DNA from: Agrobacterium sp. RAC06
GTDB taxonomy: Bacteria > Pseudomonadota > Alphaproteobacteria > Rhizobiales > Rhizobiaceae
Length of the DNA: 64,000 bases
Reading direction: 5' to 3'
Assembly: GCF_001713475.1 (NCBI RefSeq)
Contig: NZ_CP016499.1
Location: forward strand, 3,721,501 to 3,785,500
Part shown: piece after piece, positions 17,054 to 24,593 of the stretch
Numbering within the stretch: position 1 is the first letter of the stretch
Layout of the letters: each line of letters starts with the position of its first letter
The notes under the pieces: model-generated
Databases searched by the model: none
What the model was told of the DNA's origin: nothing
The model's input: only the letters and a program-made list of their open reading frames with translations
Position numbers and translations under genes: made by a program

Positions 17054-18010
17054 TCAGAAGTTGGCGGGTTCGAGACCGGCGATCAGCTCTTCGCGGCGAT
17101 CCTCGAACCATGGCGGGAAGACGAGCGTCGAGCCGATGGCGTCGGCCGGCTCGTCCTTCGCCCAGCCGCCTTCGACCGACCAGGCGATCTCGAAGAGCGC
17201 CCCGCCTGGCGAGCGGACGTAACAGGATTTGAAGTAGTTGCGATCCTTCTGGTCGGAGACGTCGGTGAAGCCGAGGCCTTCGATATGCGCCTTGAGCTTC
17301 AGCTGGTTCTCCTCGTTGACCGTGTTGAGCGCAAGGTGATGGATGGTGCCACCCGATAGCGTCCAGGTGCCCTGCGGCCCGGTCGGCTGGTGAAGCACCT
17401 CGACCATGCTCGTCGGACCACCATTGTTCGGCACCGAGAACATCAGGCCCTCGTCGCTGTCGGCTTCCTTCTTCATGCCCATGCCAATCGTCAGGAAGTC
17501 GTCCATCGAGGTGCGGTCGAAGACGGCGATGGCTGCGCCGTAAATGCCGCGGATGCCCTGTACCTCGCCAATGCCCTCGGCCTCGTTGGTGATCGGCGGG
17601 CGGGTGTCCGCCGGGCTCTCGACCAGTTCATGGTCGATGCCGCAGGGATGGGCGAGCGCCACGCGGGTGATGCCGAAGCGGCTGGTCTTGGCGGCAGGAA
17701 TGCCGCGCTCGTTCAGCCTGTCGACCCAGAAATCGGCCGAACCGACGGGGATCGACAGCTGGATGATCTTCGACTGGTTCGTGCCGCGTTTGCCGAAGAT
17801 GCCGGGCTTCTTGAAGGGGAAGGTGGTGACGATGGTCGAGGGGTCGCCGCTCTTGGCACCGTAGTAAAGGTGGTAGACCGGGATTGTGCCATCGAAAAGC
17901 ACGGTGCGCTTGATCGAATGCAGGCCAAGCGTCTTTGTATAAAAGTCATAGTCCTCCTGAGCGCCGTCGGTGCTCAGCGTGAGGTGATGATAACCCGAGA
18001 TGAACGACAT
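17054..18010 (-). CDS. glyoxalase-fold ring-cleaving dioxygenase (MhqO/PcpA-like)
   Basis: A 318-residue vicinal-oxygen-chelate protein with two glyoxalase modules (about 1-130 and 150-290). Likely Fe(II) ligands are His8 or 9 (SGYHHLTL), His in the second module (GTIHHLALN) and Glu in ALFEIAW, matching the His-His-Glu triad of PcpA/LinE/MhqO, which cleave para-hydroquinones. Start at 18010 follows GGAGGAG; the upstream frame extension lacks family similarity. It is the first gene of the operon and divergent from a LysR gene. The likely substrate is a (substituted) hydroquinone; this is inference. Confidence 0.82.
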   Translation of the reverse strand: MSFISGYHHLTLSTDGAQEDYDFYTKTLGLHSIKRTVLFDGTIPVYHLYYGAKSGDPSTIVTTFPFKKPGIFGKRGTNQSKIIQLSIPVGSADFWVDRLNERGIPAAKTSRFGITRVALAHPCGIDHELVESPADTRPPITNEAEGIGEVQGIRGIYGAAIAVFDRTSMDDFLTIGMGMKKEADSDEGLMFSVPNNGGPTSMVEVLHQPTGPQGTWTLSGGTIHHLALNTVNEENQLKLKAHIEGLGFTDVSDQKDRNYFKSCYVRSPGGALFEIAWSVEGGWAKDEPADAIGSTLVFPPWFEDRREELIAGLEPANF

Positions 18011-18184
18011 GTTTCTTCTCCTCCAGAAACTGCAAATATACGGATCGCGCCGATCCCCGACACACGGGCCCTCCAGCGGCTGACCATGCCGCACCCGTTC
18101 TCCTCGTGTCGGAGCGGATCTGCTCCAATTGTCAGACTATAGAGGGCGCAAGGCCGTCTGTTGATAAAATTGCTTATGCTCGAT

Positions 18185-18199
18185 ATAGCAGATCGCTAT
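18185..18199. promoter_or_regulatory. LysR-type operator overlapping the start codon, module 2
   Basis: ATAGC-AGATC-GCTAT is a perfect inverted repeat with T-N11-A spacing. Its right arm overlaps the LysR ATG at 18198 exactly as the module-1 site does. The two arms differ from module 1 by a single symmetric base pair (ATAAC/GTTAT versus ATAGC/GCTAT), which could set regulator specificity. Confidence 0.6.
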
Positions 18200-19175
18200 G
18201 AAGATCGATGAGCGTCATCTCGTCCAGCTTGCAGCCGTCGCCGAAACCGGTGGTGTCACGGAGGGTGCTGCCATGCTCGGCATGACACAGCCTGCGGTTT
18301 CGCGGACACTGTCCATGCTGGAGCGCCGGGTGGGTGAACCACTCTTCACGCCAGGCAAGCGCCCACTGCAACTGACACCGCTCGGCCAGCAGCTGGCCAT
18401 CCAGGGTCGCTCGATCCTGGCCGCATCGCGCAAGGCGGTGGAGATCGTCCGCAGTTTCCAGTCAGGCACGACCGGGCGGATCAAGGTGGGCGGTGTGCCT
18501 TTCTTTATGGATGCCGTCATTTCCCAGATGATCGCGAGTTTCCAGTTGCGCGAGCGCGACATCATGGTCGAGCAGTCCTACGGCAACCTGCCAGATCTGC
18601 TGACCGAGCTCGATTCCAGCCAGATCGACGTTGCCATCACCCCGATCGGCAGCACGGACCTGAAGAGCGACTTCGAGTTTCAGCCGATCCTGCCCGGGCG
18701 CAACGTCCTGACCTGCGCCGTCGGGCATCCGCTGCTGAGGAAGCGGCGGCTGAGCATCGAAGACATCATGACCTATCCCTGGGTCGCGCCGCTTCCTGGC
18801 TCGCCTCTGGTGCTTGATTTGCACAATATCCTGATCACGCTGGGGATCAGCGAGTTGCAGGTTCGCTATTCCGGCGGCTCGCTGCTGTCGGTCGTCAACT
18901 ACATCGCCTCGACCGATGCGCTGGCGATCCTGCCGCATTCGGTGGTCTTTTCCTTCAAGGGTGAGAACAAGATCTCCATCGTGCCCGTCGATATCCCGCA
19001 GCCGGAGCGGACGCTTGGCATCATCACCAAGCGCAAGACCTATCCGAACCCGGCCTGTCGCAAGTTTCAGGAACATATCGTCCGGGAATTCACCGACCTG
19101 AAGAAGGTGATCGAGCGCCACGAGAGATCGATCGTCTGGGGTGAGGGGCCCTTCCTTCCGGAACGGGATCGCTGA
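18198..19175 (+). CDS. LysR-family regulator of the MhqO/MhqD operon
   Basis: A 325-residue LysR protein: DNA-binding domain at residues 5-65 (VTEGAAMLGMTQPAVSRTLSMLERRVGEPLF) and effector domain with FFMDAVISQM, ILPGRNVLTCAVGHPLL and RYSGGSLLSVVNY, all shared with the module-1 LysR protein. It is divergent from the dioxygenase gene at 18010 and probably controls it. The two regulators are clear paralogues, so the whole LysR/operon unit appears to have been duplicated and then diverged. Confidence 0.9.
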   Translation: MKIDERHLVQLAAVAETGGVTEGAAMLGMTQPAVSRTLSMLERRVGEPLFTPGKRPLQLTPLGQQLAIQGRSILAASRKAVEIVRSFQSGTTGRIKVGGVPFFMDAVISQMIASFQLRERDIMVEQSYGNLPDLLTELDSSQIDVAITPIGSTDLKSDFEFQPILPGRNVLTCAVGHPLLRKRRLSIEDIMTYPWVAPLPGSPLVLDLHNILITLGISELQVRYSGGSLLSVVNYIASTDALAILPHSVVFSFKGENKISIVPVDIPQPERTLGIITKRKTYPNPACRKFQEHIVREFTDLKKVIERHERSIVWGEGPFLPERDR

Positions 19176-19226
19176 TCCATTCCCGAGCCTATCCTCGGTG
19201 CCTGCGAAAAAAATGTTCTAAAGAGC

Positions 19227-19254
19227 GTAACGAAACGCAGTCTGCGCCGTCTAA
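19227..19254 (+). promoter_or_regulatory. ECF-sigma-type promoter of the oxidoreductase gene
   Basis: GTAAC at 19227-19231 and CGTCTAA at 19248-19254 are separated by 16 nt, the classic spacing and sequence class of ECF sigma promoters (-35 AAC motif, -10 CGTC). The next gene starts 35 nt downstream. An ECF sigma gene lies 2 kb away, so it is the obvious candidate to use this promoter. Confidence 0.6.
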
Positions 19255-19289
19255 TCCGTGTAACCCCCAACGCGTCAGCGGAACCGTCA

Positions 19290-20801
19290 ATGACAAGCAC
19301 AGACCAAATGCCAGGCGCTTTAGCAACTGGCTGGACAAAGCCCAAGCGCTTCGATCGCAACCTCGTCGTGATCGGTGCGGGCTCGGCCGGGCTCGTCTCT
19401 GCCTATATCGCCGCAGCCGCCAAGGCGAAGGTGACGCTCGTTGAAGCCAACAAGATGGGTGGCGATTGCCTGAACTTCGGCTGTGTTCCGTCCAAGGCTC
19501 TGATCAAGAGTGCCAAGGTGGCGCATCAGATGCGCCATGCCGATCATTACGGTCTTGAAGCGGTCGAACCCAAGGTTCCCTTCTCGGCTGTTATGGAGCG
19601 GATCCACAAGGTGATCGCGGAGATCGAACCGCATGACAGCGTCGAGCGCTATACGGGTCTCGGCGTCGAGGTTCTCCAGGGCTATGCGAAGCTGATCGAT
19701 CCGTGGACGGTGGAGATTGCGCTGAGCAGCGGCGGTACACAGCGGCTGACGACGCGGGCGATCGTGATCGCAACCGGCGCGCAACCCTTCGTGCCTCCGA
19801 TCCCGGGCCTGGCTGAAGTCGGTTATCTGACCTCCGACACTTTATGGGAGCGGCTGCGCGACCGGCCGGAGGTGCCGCGTCGTCTCGTCGTTCTCGGCGG
19901 CGGGCCGATCGGGTGCGAGCTCGCACAAAGTTTCGCCCGGCTGGGCTCGCAGGTCGCTCAGATCGAGATGGCCCCGCGTGTGATGATGCGCGAGGATCCA
20001 GACGCGGCCGGCTTTGTCGAGGCGTCGCTGAAGGCCGATGGTGTGCAGGTGCTGACTGGCCACAAAGCGGTCTCCTGCGGCACGGATGGCGACGACAAAT
20101 GGATCGAGGTGGAGCATCCCGGCGGCCGGGACCGTATCGGCTTTGACGAGATCATCGTCGCCGTCGGACGCGCGCCGCGTCTGAAGGGCTTCGGGCTCGA
20201 GGAACTCGGTATCAAGGTCGATCGGGTTGTCGAGACCAACGATTATCTTCAGACGCTCCACCCGAACATCCTGGCCGCCGGTGACGTGGCAGGGCCTTAT
20301 CAATTCACGCATGTTGCCGGGCATCAGGCCTGGTTTGCCGCGATCAATGCGCTGTTTGGTGATCTCAAGCGCTTCAAGGCCGACTACTCGGTCATCCCCT
20401 GGGCGACCTTTACGGACCCGGAAGTGGCGCGCGTCGGCCTCTCTGAAACGGATGCAAAGGAGCAGAACATCCCCTACGAGGTGACGCGCTTCGGCATCGA
20501 TGATCTCGATCGGGCAATCGCCGACAGCTCTGCACATGGCTTCGTCAAGGTGCTGACTGTACCCGGCAAGGACAAGATCCTCGGCGTCACCATCGTCGGC
20601 GAACATGCAGGCGATCTGCTCGCGGAATTCGTCTTCGCCATGAAGCACGGCCATGGGCTCGGAAAGATCCTCGGCACGATCCACATCTACCCGACGCTGG
20701 CCGAAGCGAACAAGATGGTGGCCGGGCAGTGGCGGCGCGCGCATATCAATGGTTTTCTGCTGTCGCTGCTTGAGCGCTTCCAGACCTGGAGGCGTGGATG
20801 A
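19290..20801 (+). CDS. pyridine nucleotide-disulfide oxidoreductase (MerA-like, no metal-binding domain)
   Basis: A 503-residue flavoprotein: FAD motif VIGAGSAG (27-34), redox-active disulfide Cys60/Cys65 (GGDCLNFGCVPSK), NAD(P)H motif LGGGPIGCELAQ, second FAD motif ILAAGDVAGP and the C-terminal His-Glu pair (IHIYPTLAEAN). It resembles mercuric reductases but lacks both the N-terminal heavy-metal domain and the C-terminal Cys pair that MerA needs for Hg(II). It is therefore more likely a reductase of another disulfide, metal or selenium substrate. It overlaps the next gene by ATGA and has an ECF promoter. Substrate unknown. Confidence 0.85.
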   Translation: MTSTDQMPGALATGWTKPKRFDRNLVVIGAGSAGLVSAYIAAAAKAKVTLVEANKMGGDCLNFGCVPSKALIKSAKVAHQMRHADHYGLEAVEPKVPFSAVMERIHKVIAEIEPHDSVERYTGLGVEVLQGYAKLIDPWTVEIALSSGGTQRLTTRAIVIATGAQPFVPPIPGLAEVGYLTSDTLWERLRDRPEVPRRLVVLGGGPIGCELAQSFARLGSQVAQIEMAPRVMMREDPDAAGFVEASLKADGVQVLTGHKAVSCGTDGDDKWIEVEHPGGRDRIGFDEIIVAVGRAPRLKGFGLEELGIKVDRVVETNDYLQTLHPNILAAGDVAGPYQFTHVAGHQAWFAAINALFGDLKRFKADYSVIPWATFTDPEVARVGLSETDAKEQNIPYEVTRFGIDDLDRAIADSSAHGFVKVLTVPGKDKILGVTIVGEHAGDLLAEFVFAMKHGHGLGKILGTIHIYPTLAEANKMVAGQWRRAHINGFLLSLLERFQTWRRG

Positions 20802-21415
20802 TCGATGCGAAGATCCTGCCCCTGCAAAAGGCGGCGCTCCAACCAATCGCCGAGTTTCTTGCGAGGCGCGGCGTGCGGGCCGATCAGATCAGCGTCGTCG
20901 GTTTTATCGCCGGATTCGGAGCCTTTGTGGCACTCGGCTTCGGGTACTGGCTGGCCGCGCTTCTGCTGATTCTATTCAATCGTGCCTTTGATGGCCTCGA
21001 TGGTGCGGTTGCGCGTATTCAGGGGCCGACGGATCGCGGTGCCTATCTCGACATCGCGTTGGACATGGTCTTCTACGCCTTGATCCCGCTCGGCTTTGCG
21101 ATCGCCTCGCCAGAGGACAACGCTCTGCCGGCAGCGATACTCATCGTCTCCTTCGTCGGCACGGGCTCTTCCTTTCTCGCCTTTTCGGCGGTTGCAGCAA
21201 AGCTTGGCCGCAACGCGCCAGAGTTTCCGACCAAGGGCATCTATTATGCGGGCGGTCTGGCGGAGGGTTTCGAGACGATCGCCGTCTTCGTCGCCATGTG
21301 CCTTTTCCCCGAGAGCTTCGCCGTGATTGCCTACGGTTTTGCCGCGCTTTGTGCGTTGACCACTGTCATTCGCTGGCGTCAGGGATGGGTCGCCTTTTCG
21401 GAGGGACCGCGATGA
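20798..21415 (+). CDS. CDP-alcohol phosphatidyltransferase (YnjF-like)
   Basis: A 205-residue inner-membrane enzyme that joins a CDP-activated lipid or polyol to an alcohol. The signature D-x2-DG-x2-AR-x8-G-x3-D-x3-D is complete in DGLDGAVARIQGPTDRGA plus YLDIALD (about residues 65-92). About five membrane segments follow. Its coupling to the upstream oxidoreductase (ATGA) and nearness to ynjBCD-like genes match the E. coli ynj neighbourhood, where YnjF is the homologue. The lipid or head group is unknown. Confidence 0.85.
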   Translation: MIDAKILPLQKAALQPIAEFLARRGVRADQISVVGFIAGFGAFVALGFGYWLAALLLILFNRAFDGLDGAVARIQGPTDRGAYLDIALDMVFYALIPLGFAIASPEDNALPAAILIVSFVGTGSSFLAFSAVAAKLGRNAPEFPTKGIYYAGGLAEGFETIAVFVAMCLFPESFAVIAYGFAALCALTTVIRWRQGWVAFSEGPR

Positions 21416-21432
21416 AGGCTCGACACGCCGTT

Positions 21433-22104
21433 TCAGCCGGCCGCGTTCAAACGGTCGAGTGCGTTGCGAACCGCCAGCCGGGCGCGATGCAGGAGAACGC
21501 GCATATTGCCTTCGCCGATGTTGAGCAATGCGCAGACCTCGCTGGGGTCGAGTTCCTGCTGGCCGCGAAGGATGAGCACGGCCCGTTGCGCCGGCGGCAG
21601 AGTGTCGATCACCTCTTCGACGTGCTGCAGCACGCTTCGACCCTCGATGTGACGTTCCGGGGTCAGGTTCTCCCAGAGTTCCGGGATCTGGCGCCAGTGG
21701 CCGCGACCGTCAAACGCGTCTGCCAGGCTGTCGCCACTGGCGTGATTGTCGAAGAAGACGGTGCGTCCTTCGCGGCGGGCACGGCTGCGCGCCTTGTTGA
21801 TGAGGATGGTGTAGATCCAGCTTGCAAGCGAGCTGCGGCCCTCGAAAAGGTCGATGCGACCGAGCACGGCGATCCATGTGTCCTGAACGACCTCCTCGGC
21901 AAGGTGCCGGTGCTGGACGATGCCGGTGCAGAAACGGATAAGCGCGGCATTGTGGCGCCGATAAAGAATGTCGAAAGCCGCAGCATCGCCATCCACCAGG
22001 CGCAAAACCAGAGCCTGATCATCCCCTTCGACCTGCGTCACGCCGCCCCTCACATCAATCCGGCGGCCATTAGCGAAACAATCATCTTTAAAGTCCAGCC
22101 GCAT
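21433..22104 (-). CDS. ECF-type RNA polymerase sigma factor
   Basis: A 223-residue sigma factor with region 2 (about residues 38-110: LYRRHNAALIRFC, AEEVVQDTWIAVLGRIDLFEGRSSLASWIYTI in parts) and region 4 (about 160-215: LPPAQRAVLILRGQQELDPSE, NMRVLLHRARLAVR). Region 3 is absent, as in ECF factors. It is opposite in direction to the TVP38 gene and convergent with the phosphatidyltransferase gene. The small zinc anti-sigma gene is nearby but on the other strand, instead of co-transcribed. A weak GTAAG-N16-CGACAGA, similar in layout to the 19227 promoter, precedes it, so autoregulation is possible. Confidence 0.88.
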   Translation of the reverse strand: MRLDFKDDCFANGRRIDVRGGVTQVEGDDQALVLRLVDGDAAAFDILYRRHNAALIRFCTGIVQHRHLAEEVVQDTWIAVLGRIDLFEGRSSLASWIYTILINKARSRARREGRTVFFDNHASGDSLADAFDGRGHWRQIPELWENLTPERHIEGRSVLQHVEEVIDTLPPAQRAVLILRGQQELDPSEVCALLNIGEGNMRVLLHRARLAVRNALDRLNAAG

Positions 22105-22195
22105 TCGCCCCCATCAAGTCATAGTGACCATGCCGTGTCTGTCGTCGCTGGCGATGCGGTCTTACAGCGCGTCGACTGCTTTTCTGGAGATGTCC

Positions 22196-22990
22196 ATGAC
22201 TGAACGCAACGCGTCTCGCCCCGGCCATCTATCGTCGGATGCGAACGAGCCCGCCTCACCAACCACGGCCCGCAGAAGCAAAATCTGGCGGTTTACGCCT
22301 GTGGTCGTCGTCCTTGCTGGCCTTGCTCTCGGCTATGCCTTTGGCCTGCAGGACTATCTCAGTCTGGCGTTTCTCGCTGAACAGAGGCAGGCCCTGAAGG
22401 CCTATGTCGATGCCAATTTCCTCTGGTCGGCAATGCTTTTCCTTGGGATCTACATTGCCGCCGTCGCCTTCTCCTTCCCGGCCGCTTCGGTGTTGACCAT
22501 CTTCGGCGGCTTTCTATTCGGCTGGATGATCGGTGGCGCACTCGTCGCGGTCGGTGCCACGGTCGGGGCCTCGATCCTCTTCCTTGCGACGCGATCGGCC
22601 TTCGGCAGTTTCCTTCGCCATCGCGTCGACGGTGTCGTGAAGAAGCTTGCCGACGGCTTCCGCGAAAACGCTTTCGGCTACCTATTCGTCATCCGTCTGG
22701 CGCCAGTCTTTCCGTTCTTCGTGGTGAACATTGCCGCAGCTCTTTTCGACATCAGCCTTGGCCGTTTTTTCGCGGCGACGTTCTTCGGCATCCTGCCCGG
22801 CACCTTTGCCTATGCCTATCTCGGGCAGGGTGTCGACAGCGTGCTGCTGGCCGCACAGGAGAGCGGCCAGGAAGCGAAGATCTCGGATCTTGTCACCCCG
22901 GAAATCACGCTCGCCTTTTTCGCGCTGGCGCTTGTCGCGCTGATCCCGACCGTGGTGCGGCAGATCCGCAAGCGGGGTGCTTCGCGATGA
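22196..22990 (+). CDS. TVP38/TMEM64-family membrane protein (YdjX/YdjZ-like)
   Basis: A 264-residue polytopic inner-membrane protein of the SNARE-associated/DedA-related VTT family. After a polar N-terminus (about 35 residues) it has five or six membrane segments with the family core FSFPAASVLTIFGGFLFG, ATVGASILFLATRSAFG, and RLAPVFPFFVVNIAAALFDIS. VTT proteins are associated with lipid scrambling or transport in eukaryotes; bacterial functions vary. Start at 22196 has TGGAG 6 nt upstream. E. coli YdjX/YdjZ lie beside ynjABCD as this protein does beside its own ynjBCD. Confidence 0.85.
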   Translation: MTERNASRPGHLSSDANEPASPTTARRSKIWRFTPVVVVLAGLALGYAFGLQDYLSLAFLAEQRQALKAYVDANFLWSAMLFLGIYIAAVAFSFPAASVLTIFGGFLFGWMIGGALVAVGATVGASILFLATRSAFGSFLRHRVDGVVKKLADGFRENAFGYLFVIRLAPVFPFFVVNIAAALFDISLGRFFAATFFGILPGTFAYAYLGQGVDSVLLAAQESGQEAKISDLVTPEITLAFFALALVALIPTVVRQIRKRGASR

Positions 22991-23025
22991 ACAGTGAGAT
23001 CACAGGGTTGGGGGAAGCTTAAGCC

Positions 23026-23271
23026 ATGTTTCGATGCAGCGAAGTCGCCGAACGGGCGAGCCTTCTGATCGATGGCGAACTGGGCTTGTGGCCACGATTG
23101 AACATCCGTCTTCATCTGGCGATGTGTCGGGGATGCCGGGCATTCGTCGAGCAAATGCGGATAACCCGCGATCTTGCCGTATTGGCTGGGGCTTCGGAGG
23201 ATCCGCTGCCGAGTGCCGAGATCGAGGCCGCGCTGGCCAGACGACGGATCCAGTCTGGACGACCATCATGA
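23026..23271 (+). CDS. small zinc-binding anti-sigma protein (zf-HC2 type)
   Basis: An 81-residue protein with the zinc anti-sigma motif H-x3-C-x2-C (HLAMCRGC, about residues 30-37) and a further Cys4, the four zinc ligands expected of a ZAS domain. It has no membrane segment, so it should act in the cytoplasm, where redox or metal stress could release the sigma factor. The partner is presumably the ECF factor at 21433-22104, from which it is separated by the TVP38 gene and strand. Pairing is inferred. Confidence 0.8.
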   Translation: MFRCSEVAERASLLIDGELGLWPRLNIRLHLAMCRGCRAFVEQMRITRDLAVLAGASEDPLPSAEIEAALARRRIQSGRPS

Positions 23272-23360
23272 AATCCGTCGGACATCACGAGCGTAGTTCC
23301 AGAAAAAAGAGCCAATGTGCTCGAATGCCATACGGTCAATTTCAGGGAGAAGGGCAGATC

Positions 23361-24590
23361 ATGCGATTAATGACAGGGATTTTCGCCGCAGGGTTCATCG
23401 CGGCCGCCAGCGGTTTGCCAGCACTTGCGTCCGGCCCGGATCTTTCCGATTGGGCTGCCATCGAGAAGAGCGCTTCCGGCCAGACGGTCTATTTCAACGC
23501 TTGGGGTGGGTCGGAGAACATCAACGCCTATCTCGAATGGGTCGGCGCCGAGATGCAGTCGCGCTACGGAGTGACCGTCATCCAGGTGAAGCTCGATGAC
23601 ACCGCGAGTGCGGTCGCCAAGGTGATTGCCGAGAAAGCCGCCGGCAAGGACGCGGGTGGCTCCGTCGATCTCATCTGGATCAACGGCGAGAACTTCGTTT
23701 CGATGAAGCAGCAGGAGCTGCTTCTGACACCGGGCTGGGCGACTTCCTTGCCGAACTGGGTTTATGTCGATGTCGAAAACCAGCCGACGATCCTGACCGA
23801 TTTCACCGAGCCGACGGAGGGGTTGGAAAGCCCCTGGGGCGGCGCGAAGATGGTCTTCTTCTATGATAGCGCCCGGACCGACGCCTCAACCCTGCCTGAC
23901 AGCGCAAGCCAACTGCTCGACTGGGCAAAGAAGAACCCCGGGCGCTTCTCCTATCCGGCTCCGCCTGATTTCATCGGTTCGTCCTTCCTCAAGCAGGTGC
24001 TGAGTGAAGTGATCGACGATCCGGGCAAGCTTGCCGAACCGGTGAACGAGGCAAGTTTCGAACGGGACGTCGAGCCGCTCTTTGCCTATCTCGACCAGCT
24101 TCATGACGCCGCATGGCGGTCGGGCAAGGCCTTTCCGCAAAACTATCCGGACATGAAGCAGAAGCTCGCCGATGGCGAACTCGACATCATCTTCGCCTTC
24201 AATCCGTCGGAAGCCTCTGCCGGCATCAAGGCAGGGGAGCTTCCCGACACGGTGCGATCCTTCACCTTCTCCGGCGGCACACTCGGCAATACCCATTTCG
24301 TTGCCATTCCCTACAATGCTAATGCCAAGGAAGGTGCGCTGCTGACGGCGAATTTCCTGATTTCGCCGGAGGCGCAGCTGCGCAAGCAGGATCCGACCTA
24401 TTGGGGTGACCCGACCGTCCTTTCGATGGCGAAGCTGCCGGATGCCGATCGTTCTGCTTTCGCAGCACTCGATCTCGGTGTTGCGACGCTTTCGCCTGAA
24501 AAGCTGGGACCCGTTATCGCCGAGCCGCATGCCAGCTGGATGGAGCGGATCGAAGTCGAGTGGCGTCGACGCTATGCCAGCGGCAACTGA
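23361..24590 (+). CDS. ynjB: ABC substrate-binding protein, YnjB family
   Basis: A 409-residue periplasmic protein with a Sec signal (RLMTGIFAAGFIAAASG, cut after LALASG or nearby) and the YnjB-type sequence SDWAAIEKSASGQTVYFNAWGG, VDLIWINGENF, WGGAKMVFFYDS. The family resembles thiamine and iron binding proteins, but its ligand is not established. Start chosen at the ATG at 23361, which has GGGAGAAGGG upstream and begins the signal peptide; the longer frame upstream is not credible. It is followed after 3 nt by the permease gene. Confidence 0.85.
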   Translation: MRLMTGIFAAGFIAAASGLPALASGPDLSDWAAIEKSASGQTVYFNAWGGSENINAYLEWVGAEMQSRYGVTVIQVKLDDTASAVAKVIAEKAAGKDAGGSVDLIWINGENFVSMKQQELLLTPGWATSLPNWVYVDVENQPTILTDFTEPTEGLESPWGGAKMVFFYDSARTDASTLPDSASQLLDWAKKNPGRFSYPAPPDFIGSSFLKQVLSEVIDDPGKLAEPVNEASFERDVEPLFAYLDQLHDAAWRSGKAFPQNYPDMKQKLADGELDIIFAFNPSEASAGIKAGELPDTVRSFTFSGGTLGNTHFVAIPYNANAKEGALLTANFLISPEAQLRKQDPTYWGDPTVLSMAKLPDADRSAFAALDLGVATLSPEKLGPVIAEPHASWMERIEVEWRRRYASGN

Positions 24591-24593
24591 GCC

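Noticed and set aside
19290..20801. Mercuric reductase (merA)
   Set aside because: No heavy-metal domain, no C-terminal Cys pair and no mer genes nearby; kept as an unassigned disulfide oxidoreductase.
22987..23022. 11-codon frame overlapping the TVP38 stop (ATGA)
   Set aside because: Overlap is suggestive of coupling, but the peptide MNSEITGLGEA is too short to support and there is no ribosome site evidence beyond the overlap.
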